Of a stretch of 64,000 bases of DNA, positions 56,754-64,000 are shown one piece after another. The position numbers were made by a program, and so were the translations under genes. Origin of the DNA: Notospermus geniculatus (Eukaryota; Nemertea; Pilidiophora; Heteronemertea; Lineidae); the NCBI GenBank assembly GCA_002633025.1, contig NMRB01000218.1, forward strand, positions 110,586 to 174,585, given 5' to 3'. Position 1 is the stretch's first letter, and each line of letters starts with the position of its first letter. The notes below the pieces were generated by a model, which was given only the letters and a program-made list of their open reading frames with translations, had not been told where the DNA came from and made no database searches.

Positions 56754-57654
56754 GGAATGTCGGATCGAAGTGCAAGCAGATGCATTCATGCCATTGCTGA
56801 TGCAATCACCCATCAAATGGATCGATTCATTAAGTGGCCGGATCAGCATGAACTTACCATCACTAAACAAGCATTTTACGAACTTGGGCGTGGCTTTCCG
56901 TGCATCGCTGGCTTGATAGATGGAAGTCACGTTGAAGTCATAGGACCGAGCCGACCAGCAAACGAAGCAGTATTCGTTAATCGCGGGGGCTGGCATTCCA
57001 TCAATACGCAAATAGTGTGTGGACCGGACTTGGAAATATTCAATCTTGATGCCAGGTGGCCAGGGTCTACGCATGATTCGTTTATTTTGCAAAACTCCCA
57101 TGTGTGGGATAGATTCGAAAATGGTGAAATCCCCGACAGTTGGATTCTGGGAGATTCTGGGTATCCTCTCAAAAAATGGCTGCTCACACCATTCGGAACG
57201 CCGACGACGGATGGGCAACTGCATTACAACAGGGCCCACAAGAGCATTCGTTCCGCTGTTGAAAGGTGCAATGGTGTATGGAAAATGCGATGGAGATGTC
57301 TAACTAAACCCATAATGTTTCAGCCAGCAAAGGCATCCCGCATAATCGTAGCATGCGGAGCTCTTCATAACTTTGCAATTAAACACAAAGTGCATTTTGA
57401 TCTTGAAATTGACCAAGACATAATGAACGCAATGGAAGTGGATGCCGGCCGCAACATTCTGAGACATGACAACGATGGAATACGGGCCAGAAACGATCTT
57501 GTCCGGAGAGTATTTGATTAAACCTGCTATGACAAGAAACTTTAAAATGTTTCCTGAAATGGTGATGAACAGTGTAGAGCGATCATTCACCACCACACAG
57601 ATTGAGAAAATACCTGTGTACGAAAATGAAATAAACTGTTTTACTATTCGATAG

Positions 57655-58037
57655 CCCACTAACCTTTCAACCAAGGTGTACAAACATAACAAGTGATGTT
57701 AAAAAACAAGAATATTTTCTTTGCTGTACTTTTCTCTTAAAACTATTTTACTTGGTTGTACCGAGATAAAATATGTAAATCTCTTTCTTTGCTAGTTTTT
57801 GTCGGTCTTTGCTGTTGTTCTTTTAATTATCTGAGATAAAATAACATACTAGCGACACTGTTCCTACAGATCACTGACAGATGAGTAAGGCTGCCACAAC
57901 CGTGCAGCCTGCAAGTTGTGATACACAGGCGATCGAGCTGGCCTCGTCACGGTTTCCTGTGAAGTGCTACTGCTCGGCAGAATGGTTGGCCGTGCCTTCT
58001 GTTGACCCCTCATGATGGCCAACTTCTCCTCGTAGTA
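57655..58037. other. Spacer between convergent Harbinger genes
   Basis: No coding signal; presumably 3' untranslated sequence of both genes. Confidence 0.5.
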
Positions 58038-59040
58038 TTATCGTTTCAGTCGTAATGATTCCTCGTGTACTTTGAGCTTTTTCTTTTCTACCTTGATCAT
58101 CTTTCTGTAGTAGTCACTTGCAGAAAGTGTTTTCTTGTTTTGGAGATCTTTCGCATCTTTAGCGACCTGTCTTGATGTTTTAAGTTCCCGCCAATTCATT
58201 TGACGTGGCTTTTCGGTTGCCTTTGCTTTCATGGCAGTATCTTCGTGAGAATTGTGTTCTGGTGATACGGTTGCCTGAAATGCGACGTCATCATCACCGT
58301 CAACCCTATCTTGACCCACTGATGTGGATGGACGTGGGGAGGCAGTGCGCAACACATCGTCCGTTGCAAACGCTCCTTCGATACCTGCAATTACAAATTG
58401 AACTTCGACATGTTATAAAGCACAATCACATCGTTTGGATTTGGTTTCTTTCAAAGCCACATTTCCAAGTACATGCAGTTCCTCTATCTTCTGACTTGAT
58501 TTTATTCTCACTACCAACAATTTTGAAATCATTTTTGAACGAGCAGACCATGCACCCATCACCCTCCCTATTCACCCGAGTGAAGGCCGTCCCTTCCAGT
58601 GACCACTTTCAATCCCAGACTAAAGTACATACCTTTCACTTGCTCAGGGGGCAAGATGCCATACACAAGTTTTCATCCTCAGTTAGGATGCTCTCAGGGT
58701 CGTCATCACTTGCATAGGGGTTTTCTCAACCACCAGTCTTCTTAGCTTCCTTCAATCGCCGACGCATATATAAAGCTACTTTTGACTTGACATCCTTTTT
58801 CATAGCCTGCCACTTGTCTTTGATGCTCTCTAGTGTCCTTTTACTGACACCGACAGCGTTCACTTGTCGCTCAATATCTTTGTACACCTCTTGCTTCTTT
58901 TTTGGGGAAACGGTATTTGAATGCTTCGAAGTAAGTAGGGTATTATTAGCTGTGAAAACTGTTACAATGATATGTTTTTCTGCATCATTGTAATCTGGCG
59001 CCCTACTGCGCTTCCGTTTCGTGTTCTGTGCCTCCGCCAT
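58038..59040 (-). CDS. Myb/SANT-like DNA-binding protein of the Harbinger element (NAIF1-type)
   Basis: The ATG at 59040 starts a 104-residue stretch with the pattern of the Myb/SANT-like domain found in NAIF1 and Harbinger second ORFs: a basic KRKRSR, then HIIVTVFTANNTLL, then VSKRTLESIKDKWQAMKKDVKSK. A TGA follows at about 58724, but the sequence downstream stays open and acidic (PYASDDDPESILTEDE). After an intron with a TGCAG acceptor near 58386, a second segment (58385-58038) ends in a Lys-rich coiled coil and a TAA. The TGA may be real decay. The protein would bind element ends and assist the transposase. Confidence 0.65.
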
Positions 59041-59332
59041 CGTATTCCGCGTAAAGGCCGCTTTCTATCTGTCCTTGGCTTTTATACATGACCATTACAT
59101 CATTGCGCAGGCGAGACTCGCTACGCGAACAATACCTTTCTCGCCAATGAATATTAATGAATCAACCTTGGTTCCCGCACAAACAGGTTCAGTGCGTCAG
59201 CGGTAGCCTAACCAACACCAAGCGCAACCAAAACCTAAACTGACATTCGTGACGCTCATTTGTAACCTGCTGTTAGCCTAACCACCGATAGTCGCTGTTA
59301 GAGGCCCTAACACCAGCTCGACTATCGTTGAC

Positions 59333-61457
59333 GTGGTAAGGTACGCTTTGCTTAAATTGCTAACCCGTTTAGGTTTTACGTTTGCGCTGCACAAGAGCTC
59401 TTTGGGGGACCAGTTTGCTTTGAGGCACTTGGGTTTTATAGTTGATTCTGAGAAACAGGCCTACATCTTGCCTCCTGACAAGAAGGCGTCATTCATTGAA
59501 CTCAGGGAGAAGATTTTGGATTCACAGATGGTTGATGTGAAAACTTTGCAGCGTTTTGGCGGTAAATTTATCTCTATGTCACTCGTGCCAGAGGCGCTGC
59601 TCTACACGAATGAAGTGAATAAAGCGATATCTAGTGCCGTTAAGAGATAATGAGGGGTCTCATACCGATTTCGCGCGAATTAAGAAAGGAGCATCAGCAC
59701 TGGCGATTCCTTGATGAGTGGCAGGGTTACTCTAAATTCCCACTTACCTGTCCCATTCCTGAACTCCGGAAAAATGACTAAGTCCGAATTTGAAGATAAT
59801 AGGGTGGGGGTATGGTGACAAACAATAATGACCTGTCCACTTTATTGTCCCACGATTCGAAGGCTTGCGAAGAATGACCGCGTGCGATAACTTAATTTGA
59901 ATGGGGTGATGGCTGACATGACTCAGGCTATTGGTAAGTGACATAACAATGTAATACAAGTTTCAACACTGTGAATGTTGATCTTCTGTTCAAATTTTAT
60001 TATTATCAGGCAATTGGATTGGATTGGATCAGATTTTACGCCGACTATGATCAATATCAATGAGTGTGCACATTCAAGCCTTGGAAACCTGCGATCAGTT
60101 TCATGCGCTTGACGATCCGCGAACAAGTATGACTTGGCCCTACTGACAAAGGAGCCGTATTCTTACAATTAAATCCTTATTCACACTGGCGGCGTGGTGC
60201 GATGCGTTGAAAAAATCGCCAAGCGGTGTCAGTTTTGACATAGCGCAGTGCGGCGCGACGCGATTGCATGCGGTGGTCATGATTAGCAGAAATGACATCA
60301 TTCATGTCATTCAAATTGTGACAAATATTCCAGAATCCTCAGCTCACGCGGCAGGCGATTCGACGAGGAAAAATAGGCCTACTGCAGGAGCNGGATTTCC
60401 ATTGTCACGTCATGCCCTGGCAAACATGACCGTATTTCCCTTGACAAGTCCTTTTTATTGATCCAGAACATTACTTTTTCTGACCATACCCCCGCCCCAT
60501 TATCTTCAACTTCGGACTTAGTCATTTTTTCCGAGTTCAGGAATGGGACAGGTAAGTGGGAATTTAGAGTATGTTAGCTGGAAGTCAGAATGTCATAAAC
60601 AGGTTCTCTTAGCGACGGATGCTTCCTTGTATAAATATGGGGTGGTTGTACTCTCGGGTAATGCAAAGGGCTGCTACATGTCGGACTTCTGGTCGTCGGA
60701 TGATACGAGACCCATCCACCTAAAGGAGGCGGAGGCCTTGAAGAAGGCTCTCCAGTTGTTGGTGCCAGGCATAGCTAACCATAGAGTGGATTTGTATACT
60801 GATAGTATGGTGCTAGTGAACGCTTGGCGTAGTCAAGGGGGAAGGGATATCATGCTGGTAAATTTAATGAAGGAGGTATTTCAGATAATATTTGCTAACA
60901 ACATCGAGCTCGAATTGCGTTTTATAAGGTCTAAGGATAATCCGGCTGATGAGCCGTCGAGGTCGATTGACCCATCTCATATTATGCTTTCACATCGTAC
61001 TTGGGCATTGGTAGAGGAACATTATGGGCCGCACTCCATTGATCTCATGGCGTTAGATAGTAACGCTATGAAGTCGCTTAACGGGTCAACATTGAGGCAT
61101 TTTACTCCATTTCCAACGCCTGAAACGTCGGGGGTTAATGTGTTTGCTCAGGGGTTTCACGATCATGAGAATTACTACGTGTTTCCTCCGAACCAGCTCA
61201 TTATGCCGGTTGTACGTTTGCTGATTGACAACAGGGTGAAAGCCTGCACTATGGTTCTGCCTGATTTTGGGTCGACACCAATTTGGGAACCATTGCTGAT
61301 GATGAACAGGCAGGCGTCTATTCTCTTGGGAGATGTTGGGGATGAGGGTGTGGTTCTAAATCCTACAACACAGGGTTTTGTTCCTTGTGAGGCCTTGCCA
61401 TTCAGGTTGTTCGCTCATAGGTCGTTAACCTATGATAATATGTTGGTAGTATGCTGA
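59333..61457 (+). pseudogene. DIRS-like retrotransposon: RT C-terminus and RNase H, split by a MITE
   Basis: 59333-59650 matches the end of a DIRS reverse transcriptase: LTRLGFTFALHKS, LRHLGFIVDSEKQAY and a VKTLQRFGGKFISMSL segment. After a frameshift near 59648, HWRFLDEW leads up to a MITE (59730-60569). Past it the frame continues through an RNase H domain (ATDASLYKYG, then HLKEAEALKKAL, then LYTDSMVLVNAW, then RSKDNPADEPSR) and a C-terminal DIRS-specific extension to 61457. Removing the MITE and one TA restores the frame across the junction. The catalytic RT core is missing upstream, where the Harbinger element ends. Confidence 0.82.
59730..60569. mobile_element. TA-targeting MITE, copy 2, with an internal insertion
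   Basis: The same TIRs as 53211-53436 (CTCTAAATTCCCACTTACC), flanked by TA at 59728-59729 and 60570-60571. At 840 bp it is longer than copy 1. The middle (about 59930-60440) has no match in copy 1 and probably contains another insertion. One undetermined base lies at 60392. Confidence 0.85.
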
Positions 61458-61483
61458 TGTAGTTTCACTTGTGATTCCAGGCA

Positions 61484-62740
61484 GTGATTGTCCAGTCTGA
61501 TATGGTGGCGATTGATAGGGATGCCATTTCAAGGAGGTTGGATTATCTCGAGAGTAATTTTGGGAACGGGAAAGCTAAAAAACGTATGGACTCGGCAAGA
61601 AGTGGTTTTGAGAAATTCTTGTACTCACTTCCCTCGAGATCGTCGGTTTTGACATGTGGCCCACGGGAGGTTTGTGAGTTCCTGGTTTGGAAAGATGCAA
61701 AAGGTAAAACAAAGGTCCATGAACTCTCGTGCCCCTTATTGGGAGAAGTTGGCGCTACAAAGTGTTCTTGCCCTACTCGTTTGGCGTCGGGCTCCGTACA
61801 GAATACAATTAATGCTCTTTCGAAAATATTTGACGAAGTTGGTAGGGGGAAGCTGTGGGATCCGGCAACCTCTTCGGGTAACCCGGCTCGCGCACCTTTG
61901 GTTGGGGATTACTCGAAACAGATTGCCCTAGAACAGGCGAAGTCTCATGTTTTACCGAAACAGGCGAAGCCCATATTCGTGGATAAGATACGACGCATTT
62001 CTCAGTATATTGATAACGAGCTAGAAAGGCCAGATATTTCCCTGCGGCAGAGATATGTATTGATGAGGGACCAGGCATTTTTTAAATTGCAGTTCTTTGC
62101 AGGAGATAGGGCATCGGATTTGGGTATTATCCCCGCGCAGGTAGTTAGGCAACTGCCGGATGGTACGGGTCTTCTCTTCTGTCATACATTAACGAAGACG
62201 ATCCGAGGGGGAAAGGGGAAGGCCAACAGGTTTATGGTGAAGAGGTGTCAGGATCAGGTCATTTGTCCGGTGGCGGCGCTGGACCGTTATTTTCAGTGGT
62301 GTCGCCGTCATGGTGTGAATTTGTCAGCAGGCTATTTATTTAGGATAGTTGATGAATCGGGCAGGGTGCTTGATCAGAATGTTTCGTTTACAAATATGTA
62401 TGACCGGTTGCGGGAGTATCTTGTTACTTTAGGTATATATGAGGGAGAGACACTGCGCAGTTTCCGAGCAGGGTGCGCGGTGTTATTAGGCCTATCAGGC
62501 TCTGTGAAAGACCAGGATCAAATGAATAGGCATGTTGGGTGGTTTTCTAACAAATCGGCCCCGTACTATAGCAGGGTTGAATCGGTACGAGATGCAGCGG
62601 TGGTGGCGGGGAGATTGTCGCAATCGGTTCTGAATGGCACGATGTATGAACAGTTGTTTAATGAGTTGATGCCTACTAATTTGCCCCCTGCACTTAACGG
62701 TTACGACCACATTTTGTATCATTCCAGTCCCTACAGCTGA
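61484..62740 (+). CDS. DIRS-like tyrosine recombinase
   Basis: A 418-codon open frame. The N-terminal 160 residues are a SAM-like DNA-binding region with a cysteine cluster (about 60-105). The catalytic domain shows FAGDRASDLG (catalytic Arg), ETLRSFRAGCAV where family members usually have an H-S-F-R motif, HVGWFSNKSAPYYSRV (catalytic His/Trp region and the Tyr nucleophile). The first His of HxxR appears to be replaced by Arg. The enzyme would integrate the circular DNA copy of the element without TSD. It follows the RNase H frame by 26 bases and may be read from the same transcript. The ATG at 61484 is the track start; the ATG at 61502 (MVAIDRD) is an equally good start. Confidence 0.87.
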   Translation: MIVQSDMVAIDRDAISRRLDYLESNFGNGKAKKRMDSARSGFEKFLYSLPSRSSVLTCGPREVCEFLVWKDAKGKTKVHELSCPLLGEVGATKCSCPTRLASGSVQNTINALSKIFDEVGRGKLWDPATSSGNPARAPLVGDYSKQIALEQAKSHVLPKQAKPIFVDKIRRISQYIDNELERPDISLRQRYVLMRDQAFFKLQFFAGDRASDLGIIPAQVVRQLPDGTGLLFCHTLTKTIRGGKGKANRFMVKRCQDQVICPVAALDRYFQWCRRHGVNLSAGYLFRIVDESGRVLDQNVSFTNMYDRLREYLVTLGIYEGETLRSFRAGCAVLLGLSGSVKDQDQMNRHVGWFSNKSAPYYSRVESVRDAAVVAGRLSQSVLNGTMYEQLFNELMPTNLPPALNGYDHILYHSSPYS

Positions 62741-63430
62741 TAATGGGTTACCCTTTGCCGAATGCTGTATTGCCAGTTGGCTCTGTGTAAATTTCATAAT
62801 GATACGTTATAGCAGGTGTTGATCCTAAGGTTGTTATGGGCCGAAGCCGGGTAGTCGTCTGCGCACATGCAGATAATGGATTTTTTGAAATGGATGTACA
62901 TGTTTAAGGATATTGTGTATTTTCTCTGAGAAGCATATGGTTGTAGGATGATAGTTGTGATTATTTGTGGAATAAGGCATTGCCATTTAAAATGTGTGTT
63001 TGTGAGATTGTTAGGTGTTGGAAGTTCTGGGTAGTATTGGGAGATGGGAGAGTGGGAACATCGGATCACGTAGGTTCGAGTATGCGGCGCCTGCGAGAAT
63101 ATGGATGATGTTCCCCAATACTTCCCAGAATGAGAGAAGGGGATTGTCACCTGGGGTAGTGTAACACTCTAGGTGACAATCCACGTGACGAATGACGTCA
63201 CAGTTTGGCTGGTTGGCGGAGCGGGGAATACATTGGAAGGAGCCTGTGGTGGGTGAGTAGAGATCGGGGAGAAGAGATGGCCACGGGAAATGTAGAAAGC
63301 GCCCACCCACCCCACCCCTGTTTAATAGGGTACACTCCCTTTCTCTTATTCTTACATTCGAGAATATGGATGATGTTCCCCAATACTTCCCAGAATGAGA
63401 GAAGGGGATTGTCACCTGGGGTAGTGTAAT
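62741..63430 (+). repeat. DIRS 3' terminal region with split direct repeats
   Basis: A 71-bp sequence starting CGAGAATATGGATGATGTTC is repeated exactly at 63094-63164 and 63359-63429. Duplicated blocks of this type near the 3' end are expected of split direct repeats in tyrosine-recombinase retrotransposons. The first copy is also followed by an inverted AGGTGACAATCC (63171-63182). No gene is seen. Confidence 0.75.
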
Positions 63431-63441
63431 ATCCTGAAGGG

Positions 63442-63765
63442 ATGAGAACTTTGGACCAATGGTTAGAAATTAGAAAACATTTCATGAGTGAGAACACTAA
63501 AAAGACCGATGATTGTTATATGACTTTAGAAAAATACTACGGTGATAAAAATCATTACGGTTTATGGATTGATTTCAGAACCACTGAAGATAATACTTTA
63601 CATGGTTCTGGTAAAAAATTACAAAACACTAAAGATGGAATACAATTACCGATTACTAAAACAGCTGGGAAAGGACCGTATAAAATGCACATTTTTATTG
63701 TTGCTGACGCGCAAGTAAATATAAGTAGGCCTAATCAACAACTACCTTCGCTAAACATTAGTTGA
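63442..63765 (+). CDS. Uncharacterised AT-rich ORF, possibly virus-like or Polinton-like
   Basis: A 107-codon frame begins within a few bases of the DIRS terminal repeat, so its true N-terminus may be lost. It is hydrophilic, with blocks such as KTDDCYMTLEKYYGDKN, LWIDFRTTEDNTLHGSG and KMHIFIVADAQVN. Codon use is AT-rich, unlike the DIRS genes next to it. I do not recognise a domain. Together with the following small ORF it could belong to a virus-like or Polinton-like element; this is a weak inference. Confidence 0.45.
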   Translation: MRTLDQWLEIRKHFMSENTKKTDDCYMTLEKYYGDKNHYGLWIDFRTTEDNTLHGSGKKLQNTKDGIQLPITKTAGKGPYKMHIFIVADAQVNISRPNQQLPSLNIS

Positions 63766-63813
63766 TTGAAAGTCTTCAGCATTAATTTTATTCTAAATAA
63801 ATACCCACGGAAA

Positions 63814-64000
63814 TGGATGAGAATAAGGTAGATATGAAAGAATTAGGAAATGCTGTATATGGTACTACTTGGGGGAGCATTTGCTTACGCTTACTTATTT
63901 AGGAAAGTTCTGGGAGTGAATATACGTCTTCCAAATTTTGAAGAAGGTTTTAAAATATTTGGGATGTTTTTCCTTAGTCGTGTTACTATAGAATTACTTA
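63814..64000 (+). CDS. Partial small membrane-protein ORF, frameshifted, continues past the window
   Basis: The ATG at 63814 starts a short frame that stops at a TAG near 63899. Shifting by one base at the GGGGG run (63873-63877) gives an open frame with a hydrophobic stretch (AFAYAYLF and FGMFFLSRV) to the window edge. The homopolymer may be a sequencing error. It follows the 63442 ORF by about 50 bases on the same strand, in equally AT-rich DNA. Confidence 0.35.

Larger units (their letters stand above)
55613..57521 (+). pseudogene. Harbinger transposase (HARBI1-like)
   Basis: A first exon at 55613-55811 starts MWHVEADVAQEDRDFADGG, has an in-frame TAA at 55793 and ends at an AG/GTACGT donor. 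The catalytic part, 56754-57521, is open for about 250 codons and carries the DDE residues in IDGSHVEV, WPGSTHDSF and VERCNGVWKMRW, which match HARBI1-type transposases. Between them the frame is disturbed by a short tandem duplication (56130-56221) and the hAT-like MITE. Harbinger transposases need the Myb-like partner for nuclear import and DNA binding; that partner is encoded at 58038-59040. Confidence 0.82.
55370..59258. mobile_element. Harbinger (PIF) element
   Basis: Two genes characteristic of Harbinger, transposase (plus) and Myb/SANT-like protein (minus), lie convergently between ends that share GTCACGAA (left GGGCAGTCACGAAACTCTGTT, right complement of GAGCGTCACGAATGTCAG). GGTTAG/CTAACC words abound near both ends. 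The terminal borders and TSD are not firmly set; the right border could reach about 59330. A hAT-like MITE lies inside. Confidence 0.6.

Noticed and set aside
56149-57239. Long minus-strand ORF (255 codons) over the Harbinger transposase
   Set aside because: It is the antisense shadow of the conserved DDE frame on the plus strand.

Overview
This is eukaryotic, almost certainly animal, genomic DNA. It has low gene density, spliceosomal introns with GT-AG borders, two assembly gaps (about 23938-24202 and 52799-52838) and a very high load of transposable elements (TEs). The abundant TAGGCCTA-type words, and the combination of P-superfamily, piggyBac, Harbinger, Tc1, hAT, DIRS and BEL/Pao elements, suggest a marine invertebrate. 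An echinoderm, hemichordate or cephalochordate is my guess; the species cannot be named from the sequence alone. I find no tRNA or rRNA gene, CRISPR array or operon, and no convincing conserved host gene. The best non-TE candidate is a 358-codon intronless ORF at 37248-38324.

Layout. 1-3300: a decayed Gag-like reading frame (minus strand) with a CCHC zinc knuckle. 3340-3950: a Tc1-like relic. 4317-8770: a coiled-coil pseudogene split at one point by two MITEs inserted side by side, one of which carries a third. 12109-12480: a hAT relic. 12895-18838: a full-length P-superfamily transposon with perfect 32-bp terminal inverted repeats (TIRs) and a 7-8 bp target-site duplication (TSD). It encodes a transposase (minus strand, six coding segments) and a convergent PHD-finger gene. 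19036-20679: a Tc1 element with an intact DD34E transposase. 20700-24900: hairpin repeats, MITEs and a tRNA-derived SINE interrupted by a foldback element. 30585-33646: nested foldback elements. 34700-36440: BEL/Pao LTR end, primer-binding site and broken gag. 37248-38324: the orphan ORF. 38356-41237: foldback elements inside one another. 45567-46989: a decayed Fanzor (eukaryotic TnpB) gene, bracketed at a distance by 120-bp inverted repeats. 48513-49733: a foldback element with minisatellite arms. 50040-50930: an integrase-like relic. 53211-55370: a piggyBac transposase. 55370-59260: a Harbinger element with a transposase and a Myb/SANT-like partner. 59333-63430: a DIRS-like retrotransposon (RT end, RNase H, tyrosine recombinase, split repeats). 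63442-64000: two AT-rich small ORFs.

The window is best read as a stratified record of insertion into insertion. At several sites removing the younger element restores the older reading frame or matches an uninterrupted copy elsewhere in the window, so element borders can be set without a database. The most noteworthy signals are the P-superfamily element with its PHD-finger partner and ZAD-like N-terminus, the Fanzor relic, and several unrelated foldback families that share 9-bp TSDs.
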